Shown piece by piece: positions 45,892 through 55,401 of a DNA stretch of 64,000 nucleotides. The notes below the pieces were generated by a model. The model was not told where the DNA came from. It did no database searches and saw only the letters and a list, made by a program, of their open reading frames with translations. A program made the position numbers and the translations under genes. This DNA comes from Candidatus Heimdallarchaeota archaeon (GTDB lineage: Archaea; Asgardarchaeota; Heimdallarchaeia; JABLTI01): contig JAHLVW010000099.1 in assembly GCA_019058275.1 (NCBI GenBank), positions 16,321-80,320 on the forward strand. Direction: 5' to 3'. Within the stretch, counting starts at the first letter, position 1; the number at the start of each line of letters is the position of its first letter.

Positions 45892-46959
45892 ATGGATGAA
45901 CTTATTTCTAGTGATGTTGAATCGAAAATAACAGCAAAAATTGCTAATGCTCAAAATAAATTGAAAGAAATTGTCAAAGGAATTAAGAAAATAGATTTAC
46001 AGTTCTTTGATTTATCCTCGGATATTAAACCTAGGAAAATTGCTGCACTTGATGGTGGTGGTTTTTCACAAGATTTTGTTGGATTAACAATTATACCTTC
46101 AAGAGCTGCAGGAGCTATTTTCGAACAAAATAAAGATCCCATTTGGATTGAAGAAGATGATGTTGAAATTCTTACCATGGAAGATGATCCCAAAAATTAT
46201 GGTTCTTTATTCAGAGATCTTCTAGAAGTAAAAGTTGCTTTGCAATTACTTTATTACAAACCAGATATTTTGTTTTTAGATGGTTCAATAACAAATTTTG
46301 CTTACAAAGGTATCCCTCATTCTTTACAATTTTTCCTAGAAAATGTGAAAGATATAAATGAAGGGTCCTATATTGAAAAGTTCTTCAATCTTTATCGTGA
46401 ATTTATTCAATCATCCTACAAATTGATAACTGAGTGTATTTTAAAGAATGTTATTTTAGTTGGTGTATCTAAAGACTCTCGAGCAGACATTCTTATGAAA
46501 TACCTTTATAGGAATTCTAAAAAACGTCCTCCAATTAATGATGTTTCTCTGATCAATCTTTTATCGCGTGGTAAACAAGGATTCACAAAACCAATAGAAT
46601 TTTCTCCTGAAATAAGCAGTGTTAGAAAAAACATCTGGAAAGCAGCAGAAGTATTCCAAGAAGATGAACTTCAATCCTTTTACCTTTCATATTTTGTATT
46701 AAAAGATGGTGCTCTGCCAATAAGAGTGGATTCACTTGTTCCCCAAAAAGATAAATTAAAAGAAATTCAAGAAGCAATGATTACATATCATGACGGAAAT
46801 GGTTTTATTACTCCAGCTTATTTGACACATAAGCGTGCACATATGACATCTGATTATGGAAATAGAATAGTAAATATAATTGCTGAGAGAGTCTTAGATG
46901 ATTCTCCTGAAATTTTCAAAGCATTTATGACCATGAGAAGGCGAGATATTATACAATAG
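45892..46959 (+). CDS. nurA: NurA-domain nuclease
   Basis: NurA fold with the conserved N-terminal metal-binding strand IAALDGGGFSQ (Asp54), a long middle region, and the C-terminal TPAYLTHKRAHMTS segment carrying His residues typical of the family. NurA normally resects DNA ends with the HerA ATPase during recombination. No HerA, Mre11 or Rad50 gene is visible here. It sits upstream of the GTPase and family B polymerase on the same strand. Confidence 0.82.
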   Translation: MDELISSDVESKITAKIANAQNKLKEIVKGIKKIDLQFFDLSSDIKPRKIAALDGGGFSQDFVGLTIIPSRAAGAIFEQNKDPIWIEEDDVEILTMEDDPKNYGSLFRDLLEVKVALQLLYYKPDILFLDGSITNFAYKGIPHSLQFFLENVKDINEGSYIEKFFNLYREFIQSSYKLITECILKNVILVGVSKDSRADILMKYLYRNSKKRPPINDVSLINLLSRGKQGFTKPIEFSPEISSVRKNIWKAAEVFQEDELQSFYLSYFVLKDGALPIRVDSLVPQKDKLKEIQEAMITYHDGNGFITPAYLTHKRAHMTSDYGNRIVNIIAERVLDDSPEIFKAFMTMRRRDIIQ

Positions 46960-47035
46960 GTTGTTTCAATTTTAAAAAAACTATGAAAAGTCCCTATCGA
47001 AATATATTTTATTCATTAGTGAAGATATAACTACT

Positions 47036-48028
47036 ATGTCTAAAGATCGAAATGTGAAGACAAAAGTTGTTCTTTTTTGTGGACTTTCAAATGCAGGAAA
47101 AACAACTATTCTAAATATTTTTACAAAAGGGGATGTTTTCAAAACAGCTCCAACATTAGGTGTATCTCTTAGCACAATGTCCGTTAAAGATATGAATTTT
47201 CGTATTTTCGATTTGGGTGGACAAGAGAAATTTAGAGAAGAAATCACTCCTCTTTTACCTTTTGCTGATCTCATTGTTTTTGTTGTGGATTCAGCCAATC
47301 GAAAACAAATGTCAGAAGTTAGTAAGGAATTCAAGAGAATTCTAAGTAATTCTAATAAGAAATTAATACCCATTTGTGTTTTAAGGCACAAATCTGATTT
47401 GAAGCATGCGATTAAAGAAAATACTCTTATTAAGAAACTCGGATTAAAAACTGTTCTTAATAGAAATTGGAATATGTTAAGCACTAGTGCTGTCACTTTA
47501 AATGGTTTAAAAGATCTATATAGTTGGATTCTACAGGAAACTATTGGCGAAGAACCTGATTTTAAAGTAGATAAAAAGATTGAGGAAGAATTTTCGTTCT
47601 ACTATCCATGTCCAATGTTAAAAGATATGGATAATGGTTCAACCTTTTGCATGAATAAAGATGAGTTCATCGAAACTGAACTACAAAGTTATGGGTTTGA
47701 GGACGAAGTTAGTAAAATGGTTGTAAAGGTTTTACCTGATTTGCGCAAGGAAAGTGAAGCTAATTCAGGGAAGTTGATATGTCCTGATTTCTGTATTTTA
47801 AAGAACGGAGAAAAAATCATACGTTGTCCAGTTACTAATTATAGACTTCAGACTCGTGGAATCAAGGTTACTCAAAAAAGATATGAGGATGCTCATTTTC
47901 TATCACAAATTTATGGACAGAAAATTGGATCAGAAATCTGTCGTGAGTGTATTTACAAATTAATAATTTCCCCAGATACAATTCTTAGTGATGAAGATAT
48001 TAAAAGTCTAAAAAAGATACCAATATGA
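47036..48028 (+). CDS. Arf/Rag-like small GTPase with Cys-rich C-terminal domain
   Basis: G domain of about 170 residues: G1 GLSNAGKT (16-23), switch I Thr40, G3 DLGGQ (59-63, Arf-like), G4 RHKSD (118-121) and G5 TSAV. The HKxD form of G4 is the hallmark of Rag/Gtr GTPases, whereas DLGGQ is Arf-like. The last ~150 residues form an unfamiliar domain with several Cys (CPMLK, CMNK, CPDFC, RCPVTNYR, CRECIYK), probably zinc-binding. It may act as a membrane or signalling switch. 84 bp before the DNA polymerase gene. Confidence 0.82.
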   Translation: MSKDRNVKTKVVLFCGLSNAGKTTILNIFTKGDVFKTAPTLGVSLSTMSVKDMNFRIFDLGGQEKFREEITPLLPFADLIVFVVDSANRKQMSEVSKEFKRILSNSNKKLIPICVLRHKSDLKHAIKENTLIKKLGLKTVLNRNWNMLSTSAVTLNGLKDLYSWILQETIGEEPDFKVDKKIEEEFSFYYPCPMLKDMDNGSTFCMNKDEFIETELQSYGFEDEVSKMVVKVLPDLRKESEANSGKLICPDFCILKNGEKIIRCPVTNYRLQTRGIKVTQKRYEDAHFLSQIYGQKIGSEICRECIYKLIISPDTILSDEDIKSLKKIPI

Positions 48029-48111
48029 TCTTCAATTAAAAATACTTCAGTAAATAAATTTAAGAAATTTAAAACAAAGAATTATACACCAAAAATGATT
48101 TTGAACCTTTC

Positions 48112-50892
48112 ATGTGTTGTAAGATGGCTACTCAACAGAATTTGACTTTTATGTTGATTGATATCGACTATATCGTTAAGCAATCAGATACTTCGCCAAC
48201 AATTAGGCTATATGGTAAAACAAAAAATCATAGAATTCTCCTTAAAATCAAAGATTTTCTTCCTTATTTCTATGTTACAGCAAAGAAAGGATTAGAGTCG
48301 TTCATTTCAAATAATGCAGTAATTAACAAATGGAAACGAAAAAGCGAAGAGACTGTTAAGAAAAGATACTTTGGTGGAGAAGAAATAAAGCTTATCAAAA
48401 TATATGGTTCGCATCCGGAACAAACACCTACTATAAGACAGCAATTTGTTAATGCAGGTTTTGAAATCCATGAAGCAGATATTCCTTTTATCAAAAGATT
48501 TTTACTAGATACTTCATTGCGAGGATTAAATATCATTTCCGCAATTGTATCAAATTTCAATGAAGAGAATGATATAATCACAGCTGAAGCAAGTTATAAG
48601 AATTTGAAACCTGCAAAGAAAACCTTAGTAAGTTCAGCTGATTTCTTCTACAAACTGAAAATTATGGCACTTGACATTGAAGTAGATCATCAAAACGAAA
48701 CTATGCAACAATTGATTGGTGATAAAAATAAGAGAATCACTGCGATTTCATCAGTTTGGGGTACTGACCAATTTAATGGAAAAAATAAAGTTTTCATTTT
48801 ACGAGAGAATAGTGATCAAGATGAAAAAAGATTGATTTATGATTTTTTGAAAGCTCTTGAGAATATTCAACCAGATGTTTTAATTACCTTTAATGGTGAT
48901 AATTTTGATTTACCTTACCTTTTAGCTCGAATGGAAAAACTGGGAATTGATACATCGCTACTTTCAATTTTCCAAGTAGATTCAGTTTTCTACTCAAATC
49001 GCTATAGGAGCTATAGAATTAAGGGGCGTATTTCTTATGACATCTCACCTAGAACTTGGGGGATACATCCAATATCCGGAAAGAAAGGATTAGGTGATAT
49101 CGCTGAAACAATTCTTGGAAAAGAGAAGGTATATTTAGAACATACTACAGGTGAAATTTGGCGTTCTGGTTTTTTGAAAGGTAATAAAAAAGATCAAAAA
49201 AAACTCAAGAAATATTCCTTAATGGATAGTAAATTAACATACGAATTAACTTGGAAATTAGGAGTACCAGGTTGGTTGGAAGTTATAAGATTAACTGGAT
49301 ATCCTCCAGCTGAAGCTCCAGGCAGTACAGAGAGAATTCATGGGGAATTTGAACTAATGAGATTTGCTGGAGTTCAAAATGTTCTGATACCTATGGCTCC
49401 AAGTGATGAAGAAGTTGCTAGAAGAAGGGTGGAGAGAAGGAAAAATCCACATACTGGAGGAACAGTTCTGATTCCAAAGGGTACTTTACATTTAGGTGTG
49501 ATCATTACAGATTTTCGTAGCATGTATCCATCTGTCTGTGTTGCGCATAATATTGGTGGGGAAAATTTGAAGAAATTTAAAGAGATTGAAAATGTTGATC
49601 CATTAGAACTTTTTCACCCCAAACCTCAATCCTGTCTTTCTTTGATGCAAGAAACATTGATTCAAAGGAGAGAAGAAACTAAAGCTACTATTAGAAAAAT
49701 TGACAGTTTGTTAGATAAATCAGATGATAAGAAATCCAAAGATAAATTACTCTTTAGAAGAGAAGTTTTGGACAAAGAACAGTATTCCATGAAAATAGTA
49801 GCAAATTCAATGTATGGAGCTCACAACTATATTAGAAGTCGTTTTTATTCAATTACTTTAGGCAATGCAATAACTAACATTGCTAGAACATATATCTTAA
49901 GAATGGAAAAATTACTCGAGGATGTTTCTAAAAAAGTTACTCCTGTCGAGATTATCTATGGTGATACTGATAGTGCTTTCATTAAAATTTTAGATGAAAC
50001 CCTGGTTTCTGCCATCTTTAATGAAAGTGATCCATCTAAGAAACAAAAATTAATGGAGCAATTAGTAACTATAACAAATAATATTCTAAAAAATCTCAAT
50101 TCCAAATTCCCTGAAGCAATGGAATTAACTTTAGAGGATATTGCATACAAACTTATTTTTAAACCTGGAAGAGCAAAAGCATATAGCTATTTCAGTTTAT
50201 TAACAAATAATCTCAAAATTACTGGTTTTGAAGCTGTTCGTTCTGATTGGTCAATTCTCTCAAGAGAAGCACAAACTAAAGTTCTCGAGTTAATCTTAAA
50301 GGAACCTCATGTTCAGGTAATTTCTCAAAGTGATACTGAAAAACATGATGATCCAGGAATTCAGAAAGCTAAAGAGTATTTATTTGAACTAGGAATTACA
50401 ATTTTGCAGATGCCTTCAAAGGAGTTAATATCCAAAGCAGTTATTCTTTCACCTATTAAGAGAGCTCCTACAAAATATAAAACCAAAATGCCTGTTATTC
50501 AGGCTTTCCTTGATTATGCTAAGAAAGAAAATCTTGATCCTGAAACTTCATGGAAGGATATTGATAAATTCCAATGGGTTATAACTCCTGGCAAAGGTAT
50601 TCTTAGCGATCGTGCTAGACATCCTAAATATGCCAAAGATATTGATCGAGACCATTATATAACTGAAATTTTGAGAGCTTCTGAAGGTTTCGGTTTGAAA
50701 ATTTCTTTACAGGAAATAAAAAACAAGCTTTTAGTGGAACCAATTGATGAAATCTTTGAGAGAATAAAGAATGCTTCATCTGATACTGAAACTATAATCA
50801 ATCAAGATGAAATTAGATACAATGAAACAAAGAAGGTCAAAAAACCTAGGTCTAAACAAACAAAGATAAGTAAATTTTTCGAAGAAAATTAA
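48112..50892 (+). CDS. Family B DNA polymerase with PIP box
   Basis: Replicative-type archaeal PolB, 926 aa. The 3'-5' exonuclease motifs are all present: Exo I DIE (D188, E190), Exo II NGDNFDLPYLL and Exo III YSLMDSKLTYEL. Polymerase motif A is DFRSMYPS (D467), motif B KIVANSMYGAHNY and motif C YGDTDSAF (D618, D620). The extreme C-terminus QTKISKFF (916-923) is a textbook PCNA-interacting peptide. Start ATG 48112 or ATG 48124. Confidence 0.95.
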   Translation: MCCKMATQQNLTFMLIDIDYIVKQSDTSPTIRLYGKTKNHRILLKIKDFLPYFYVTAKKGLESFISNNAVINKWKRKSEETVKKRYFGGEEIKLIKIYGSHPEQTPTIRQQFVNAGFEIHEADIPFIKRFLLDTSLRGLNIISAIVSNFNEENDIITAEASYKNLKPAKKTLVSSADFFYKLKIMALDIEVDHQNETMQQLIGDKNKRITAISSVWGTDQFNGKNKVFILRENSDQDEKRLIYDFLKALENIQPDVLITFNGDNFDLPYLLARMEKLGIDTSLLSIFQVDSVFYSNRYRSYRIKGRISYDISPRTWGIHPISGKKGLGDIAETILGKEKVYLEHTTGEIWRSGFLKGNKKDQKKLKKYSLMDSKLTYELTWKLGVPGWLEVIRLTGYPPAEAPGSTERIHGEFELMRFAGVQNVLIPMAPSDEEVARRRVERRKNPHTGGTVLIPKGTLHLGVIITDFRSMYPSVCVAHNIGGENLKKFKEIENVDPLELFHPKPQSCLSLMQETLIQRREETKATIRKIDSLLDKSDDKKSKDKLLFRREVLDKEQYSMKIVANSMYGAHNYIRSRFYSITLGNAITNIARTYILRMEKLLEDVSKKVTPVEIIYGDTDSAFIKILDETLVSAIFNESDPSKKQKLMEQLVTITNNILKNLNSKFPEAMELTLEDIAYKLIFKPGRAKAYSYFSLLTNNLKITGFEAVRSDWSILSREAQTKVLELILKEPHVQVISQSDTEKHDDPGIQKAKEYLFELGITILQMPSKELISKAVILSPIKRAPTKYKTKMPVIQAFLDYAKKENLDPETSWKDIDKFQWVITPGKGILSDRARHPKYAKDIDRDHYITEILRASEGFGLKISLQEIKNKLLVEPIDEIFERIKNASSDTETIINQDEIRYNETKKVKKPRSKQTKISKFFEEN

Positions 50893-50960
50893 TTCACAGT
50901 AATTTGTCTTCTTTTAAAATATGAAAATATTAGAAAAGAAGTTAGTTAAAGATAAGAGCT

Positions 50961-51131
50961 TTAAATAACTGTTTGTTCTTTTTCTCTTTTCTCTTTTCCT
51001 TTTTCTACTCTACCTATTACGAATTTAACTAAATAATAACCAATCACTATGGGCAATGCAAAAATAAATCCACATAAAATCGTTCCGAGAAATTGCCAAC
51101 CGAAATTTGTGCTGCCTGCCAATTTGTTCAC
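50961..51131 (-). CDS. Small single-TM protein
   Basis: A 56-codon frame with GTG start: a short Gly/Ser-rich N-terminus, one TM helix of about 24 residues (LGTILCGFIFALPIVIGYYLVKF) and a strongly charged basic tail (RVEKGKEKREKEQ). It fills the gap between the polymerase gene and the HAD gene (50893-51245), where nothing else is seen. The family is unknown, but the positive-inside layout makes it credible. Confidence 0.5.
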   Translation of the reverse strand: MNKLAGSTNFGWQFLGTILCGFIFALPIVIGYYLVKFVIGRVEKGKEKREKEQTVI

Positions 51132-51245
51132 CAATCTAATTTATCAATATATCTGAAATATAATTAACTTATAAGACTTTTTACGATTTCAAATGATACT
51201 TTTTTTCTAGTTTTTGATATATTTAACTTAATCGCTACTTACATA

Positions 51246-51917
51246 TTAATGCAATAATTCATTCAAGCTTTTTATAATGTAATCTGGATGAACACTTTTT
51301 ATTTCTTCATAGTTGTGTTTACCAGTAGTTACTGCAACGATTTTGATGTTTCCTCGTTTTGCTGCTTCAATATCATGAGTGGAATCACCAATTATTAAAC
51401 AATGAGATATGTCAAAATTCGCTTTCTTAGCTGCTTTCAGAAAAACCTCTGGATCAGGTTTGCCAATTATAATATCCTCACAAGTAATTACTGTAGTAAA
51501 GAACCTAAGAAGGTCTGTATCCTTCAACATCTTGGTAACATTAAATTTTGGTGTTGAAGACGCTAAACACAATTTGAGATTTTTAGATTTTAGGAATTCT
51601 AATAAATCAACAGTTCCATCCAAAATTGGTATATCTGTTAATAGAGTTGTTAAGATCTCTTCTTTTCTATTTACAAGATTTTCAAGTCGTTCTTTATCAT
51701 CTTCTAATGTCGAAATTAATGTTAGTAGGGTGTCTTTTGGTGTTCGACCCATATTTTCTTCTATTCGTAATGTTGGGATATCAATTTTTATCTCTTTGAA
51801 AAGGATTTCAAAAGCTCGAATATGTTTATTTAAAGTATCAATAATTGTTCCATCCAAATCGAAAATAATACACTTGATATTCCATTGTTTTATTAATTGA
51901 TCAATTAAAGTCATCAT
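51246..51917 (-). CDS. HAD-superfamily phosphatase (phosphoglycolate-phosphatase-like)
   Basis: Motif I DLDGT with nucleophile Asp20 and Asp22, cap of the C1 type, motif II SSTPKF (Ser), motif III Lys in GKPDPEVF, and motif IV GDSTHDIEAA. 223 aa matches phosphoglycolate or beta-phosphoglucomutase-type HAD proteins. Substrate not determined. Confidence 0.88.
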   Translation of the reverse strand: MMTLIDQLIKQWNIKCIIFDLDGTIIDTLNKHIRAFEILFKEIKIDIPTLRIEENMGRTPKDTLLTLISTLEDDKERLENLVNRKEEILTTLLTDIPILDGTVDLLEFLKSKNLKLCLASSTPKFNVTKMLKDTDLLRFFTTVITCEDIIIGKPDPEVFLKAAKKANFDISHCLIIGDSTHDIEAAKRGNIKIVAVTTGKHNYEEIKSVHPDYIIKSLNELLH

Positions 51918-52048
51918 TCATCAACAAGATTACAAATAACTAGATTATAATTATTATTTCAATAAAGATTTATCTAATTGTCATTTTTAATAGTACAAAA
52001 TAGAATTAAAGTTTAAAGAGCATGGATGAATAGAAGGTATAATATTAA

Positions 52049-52711
52049 TTGGTGGTTATAAATTTGACTCGTGAAGATGAATCAAGGGACATCAGAAAGG
52101 ATGAAGATATTATAGAGGATGAGGAAGAAGTAGTAGATAAGAAATCAGTAAATGATTCATGGAAAAACATTAAATTTATACCTAATAAAAAACATTTCAT
52201 TATCCTATCAATATTATTTAGTATTTTAGAACTAGCTGGATTGTTGATATTTGCTTATAGTTTGATAACAGAAGATTTTCCTACAGGATTATATGATTTC
52301 GGACTTTTTATCTTAGCTCCTTCTTTTGGGTTAATTCTTTCATATTTTGTAGAAAATAAAAAAGAAGCTGTTGCTATAAGCTCAATAAATGGTGGTTCAT
52401 CCATTTTTATTTCTTTAATTATTTACATAATTACAGAGGCAACTCTGGAATTTCCAGATTCATTGAATGTAACTTTCTATTTCTTTGGAATACCAGTGTT
52501 GATGCTACTAGTACAAATTATAGTAGCCTATACTATGGCTCGTGTTAGACGTTTGTATTATCGCTATGGTGATAGCACAGAATATCGTGATGGTGATGAA
52601 GCAATGATAAATGAGTTACGCGAAAGTCGAAGAAAACGAGGTATTGAACTAGAACCAAAAGAGGATCAAGAAGTTAGATCTGAAGATTATGAGTTATCAG
52701 ATTCAGAATAA
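52049..52711 (+). CDS. Membrane protein with acidic N-terminus
   Basis: About 50 acidic residues (DESRDIRKDEDIIEDEEEVV), then four likely TM helices (about 50-70, 80-100, 107-130 and 140-160) and an Arg-rich, then acidic, cytosolic tail. I recognise no family. Start is TTG 52049, GTG 52052 or TTG 52064; no ATG is available. A GC-rich hairpin lies 55 bp beyond the stop. Confidence 0.6.
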   Translation: MVVINLTREDESRDIRKDEDIIEDEEEVVDKKSVNDSWKNIKFIPNKKHFIILSILFSILELAGLLIFAYSLITEDFPTGLYDFGLFILAPSFGLILSYFVENKKEAVAISSINGGSSIFISLIIYIITEATLEFPDSLNVTFYFFGIPVLMLLVQIIVAYTMARVRRLYYRYGDSTEYRDGDEAMINELRESRRKRGIELEPKEDQEVRSEDYELSDSE

Positions 52712-52765
52712 TGATATGAGTTACTCAGCTTATTTTCATCGAAGAAAAGCCAAGAGTAAATATCT

Positions 52766-52788
52766 GCCGGGGAAAAGAATTCCCCGGC
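52766..52788 (+). terminator. GC-rich hairpin downstream of the 52.0 kb membrane gene
   Basis: Perfect 9-bp stem GCCGGGGAA / TTCCCCGGC with a 5-nt loop, followed by GATTTTACTT. Very GC-rich against the local AT background, consistent with a terminator for the rightward gene. Confidence 0.6.
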
Positions 52789-52900
52789 GATTTTACTTCT
52801 AATCAAGAGGGATTTAGGATCCGTTCTTCACAAATTATTTCATCGGCCAAAATACATTGCAAGGGTTCCTAAGATAATTATACTATTGTTCGAAAACTAA

Positions 52901-52956
52901 TTAAAAACTCCGCAGTAACGGTTCATCGAACAGTTCAGTCAAATTCTGAACGATAA
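52901..52956 (+). promoter_or_regulatory. Palindromic leader element A
   Basis: Contains GTTC-ATC-GAAC (52921-52931) and GTTCAG-N7-CTGAAC (52933-52951), ending GAACGATAA. It aligns over its full ~55 bp with element B at 53146-53200 (shared AAAACTCCG/AAATACTCCG left part). It is part of the 581-bp gene-poor stretch 52712-53292 upstream of the three-gene surface operon. Confidence 0.55.
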
Positions 52957-53011
52957 ACTCAAAGAAAAGCATTTCTCACCAAGAAAGTGTTTGAAAAAAT
53001 AGGGAAGTTAG

Positions 53012-53036
53012 GGGGGTTTTCCCCAAAAAAACCCCC
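53012..53036 (+). other. G5T4/A4C5 hairpin between elements A and B
   Basis: GGGGGTTTT (53012-53020) pairs perfectly with AAAACCCCC (53028-53036) around CCCCAAA; an inner GGGG-TTTT-CCCC alternative also exists. Function unknown; it could be a terminator, attenuator or protein site. Confidence 0.4.
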
Positions 53037-53145
53037 AGTTTGATCCTTACTATTAGGCTTATTTTTTAGCTTTGATCACTGTTTTGATAGATCAAGAAGG
53101 CGAAACCTCATTGAATTATCATATTAATATATATACAAACTTAAG

Positions 53146-53200
53146 TTAAATACTCCGAAGGTACAGTTCGCGAACTGTTCAGCGCAATTCTGAACAATAA
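53146..53200 (+). promoter_or_regulatory. Palindromic leader element B
   Basis: Holds the perfect 16-bp palindrome ACAGTTCGCGAACTGT (53163-53178), overlapping GTTCAG-N7-CTGAAC (53177-53195). It is 93-147 bp upstream of the start at 53293. It is the second copy of the element at 52901-52956, with the same order of two dyads, and is proposed as an operator for the operon below. Confidence 0.6.
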
Positions 53201-53292
53201 CGAATCATTTTTTAATCAAAATAGCTTATTGAACACATAAACTATCATAAATTGGAGATTTCTATCAATAAAAAATTTGATGTGTTTATAAA

Positions 53293-54234
53293 ATGTTGGG
53301 ACAGCATGGAAAGAGAATCGCATTAACGAACATAATAATCATATTGGTTTTAATCTCACTTTGTGCATCAGATATCACAAATGTTTCATCCCAGACAAAT
53401 TTAATTGAAGAAGATGATCATTATAAGATATTTGCTGGCAATTATTATAATCTAATAATTCCAAAAAATGCAGGACCAATGGTTCTATTTGACATACCTA
53501 ATCTTGGTCAAATTAAAGTAATGTTAAGTTATATCTCGGAATATTTTAGTCCAACACCATATCTCAGTTCTTTAGATTACTTAGATGGAAAGGGTTACTC
53601 TCTTGGAAATTTAAATTGGGATTTAATTGGTCTTTCTGATGCAGAAAAAACATATGTAAATTTTACTAAAACCAATCTAGATAGAAATACTTCAATTGAT
53701 TTATCCTATATAGTTTTTAATGATAATTTAACTTATAATGGATATGATATTCAAGGTTTAAAGAATACTTATTTTGAAATGAAATTAAATGATTGGATTT
53801 TTTCCGAAGATACTAAGGGTATAGCATTTAATATCAAATCATCATTTGAATCAACCTTTGAATATAATAGATATGGACCATTTCATGTTTCAAATAAAGA
53901 TCAATATATAGCCAAACTTCTCAGAGAGTCAAGTGAATTTGAATTGTTAATTAATTCAGTTATAACTTTGGTAACTACTGAGGGTTATGAGGTACATACT
54001 GAAACAACATTTTTCGCAAATTACAATATTGCAGCTCAAGGAGCCAAACCTTTGGATATGTGGATTTCGGTACCTTATAGAGCAAATATAAAACAAATTA
54101 AATTCAATTTTCTATGCGGTTATAAAATAGAATCCACGGAATCAATCTCAATAGCTTCTTTTGTAATCTTTTCTTCTACTTTAGTAGTTTTGACTTTTGC
54201 TACAAGAGTAATATTTAGGAGATGGAAAAAATGA
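53293..54234 (+). CDS. Surface protein, signal peptide plus C-terminal TM
   Basis: A signal helix (about 9-30), an extracellular beta-rich domain of about 250 residues with several N-glycosylation-like sites, then a C-terminal TM helix (about 285-305) and short basic tail RRWKK. No known domain recognised. The stop overlaps the next gene's start by 13 bp, indicating translational coupling with the membrane regulator. It may be its ectodomain partner or ligand. Confidence 0.7.
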   Translation: MLGQHGKRIALTNIIIILVLISLCASDITNVSSQTNLIEEDDHYKIFAGNYYNLIIPKNAGPMVLFDIPNLGQIKVMLSYISEYFSPTPYLSSLDYLDGKGYSLGNLNWDLIGLSDAEKTYVNFTKTNLDRNTSIDLSYIVFNDNLTYNGYDIQGLKNTYFEMKLNDWIFSEDTKGIAFNIKSSFESTFEYNRYGPFHVSNKDQYIAKLLRESSEFELLINSVITLVTTEGYEVHTETTFFANYNIAAQGAKPLDMWISVPYRANIKQIKFNFLCGYKIESTESISIASFVIFSSTLVVLTFATRVIFRRWKK

Positions 54235-55370
54235 TTATGGGGAAAAAACAAAAAAAATTCGAGAAATTCTATAATTTTACTGCACTTTATCTTTTGCTTT
54301 CGTTAATCTTAACCTTATCATTTTTCAATAGTAATATTACATTTAATGATAAAGATAATAAGTTAATTACAAAACAATCGTACAATCAAACTGATTTCAT
54401 TACAAAAAAATACAATGAAAATCTAACCAGAGTTTTCTTTGAAATATTTATCGAAGTAATTCCTGAAGACAAGGATATTTTAATTACTGCACAATTTACT
54501 TATCAAAATAGTGGGCTAATGCCTATAAAATCAATAATGTATATTATTGATATAACAACCATACTTATTGATAGTAGAATCTCTTCTATAGATGCTTATG
54601 ATTCATTAGGTAATCTGTATTATCAATGGGACATTGTAGATAATGCTCATCTAATTAATGTAACATTAAGAAAACCAATGGAAGCTCAACAATTTTATTC
54701 ATTTTCGATTTCCTATTTATTGGATAACGCAGTTTTTATCAACAAAGATATAGCTGACACATTTATTCTACAATGGATAATTACACATGATGAATATACT
54801 GAAGAATTTGCTTTAATTGTACTCTTACCTAATCAATATACACTTGAAAATGAATCTGCCTTGGAACCAGAAGCTGATTATATTGCAAAAGATAACAAAA
54901 GATTTGAGTGGGACTATTCGCATGTACTTCAGGATGAATCTCAAACTTGGATAATTAGATTTCAGCTGGAGGAACTACCAACAACACCCCCTCCACCATC
55001 ATATAAACCATATTGGTTGGGAATTTTTGGCGCTTTGCTTTTTGGAATTATTGTAGGAGGATTTGCGACATTCTTCATTATAAAAGCTAGAACAGATATA
55101 GAAAAAAAGGAGATAGTCGAAACTTTACTAGCACAACCTGAAAAAGAAATAATTAGAATAATCAAAGAAGAAAATGGCGTAACTACCCAAAGTAAGATTT
55201 GTTCATCTACTGAATTTTCAAAAGCCAAAGTTTCATATTATTTAGCAGAATTAGAGAAAAAAGGAATCATTGCAAAAGAACGATGGGGAAGAATGAATAG
55301 GATACGAATCGTTGATAATACAGTGGAAAAGGTGGATTTAGAAAAAGTAGCAGAAGAAGAAGAACAATGA
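54222..55370 (+). CDS. Membrane-tethered winged-helix regulator
   Basis: An N-terminal signal/TM helix (about 19-36), an extracellular domain of about 220 residues, a proline-rich spacer (PTTPPPPSYKP) and a second TM helix (about 262-285). A cytosolic winged-helix domain follows (about 300-368: QPEKEIIRIIKEENGVTTQSKICSSTEFSKAKVSYYLAELEKKGIIAKER), with a polar acidic tail. This is the architecture of archaeal one-component membrane regulators whose DNA-binding head stays at the membrane. The start overlaps the upstream gene. Likely target: the palindromic elements at 52.9 and 53.2 kb. Confidence 0.82.
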   Translation: MEKMIMGKKQKKFEKFYNFTALYLLLSLILTLSFFNSNITFNDKDNKLITKQSYNQTDFITKKYNENLTRVFFEIFIEVIPEDKDILITAQFTYQNSGLMPIKSIMYIIDITTILIDSRISSIDAYDSLGNLYYQWDIVDNAHLINVTLRKPMEAQQFYSFSISYLLDNAVFINKDIADTFILQWIITHDEYTEEFALIVLLPNQYTLENESALEPEADYIAKDNKRFEWDYSHVLQDESQTWIIRFQLEELPTTPPPPSYKPYWLGIFGALLFGIIVGGFATFFIIKARTDIEKKEIVETLLAQPEKEIIRIIKEENGVTTQSKICSSTEFSKAKVSYYLAELEKKGIIAKERWGRMNRIRIVDNTVEKVDLEKVAEEEEQ

Positions 55371-55401
55371 TTCTTTTCAGAAAACTGAATAAAATGAATT
55401 T

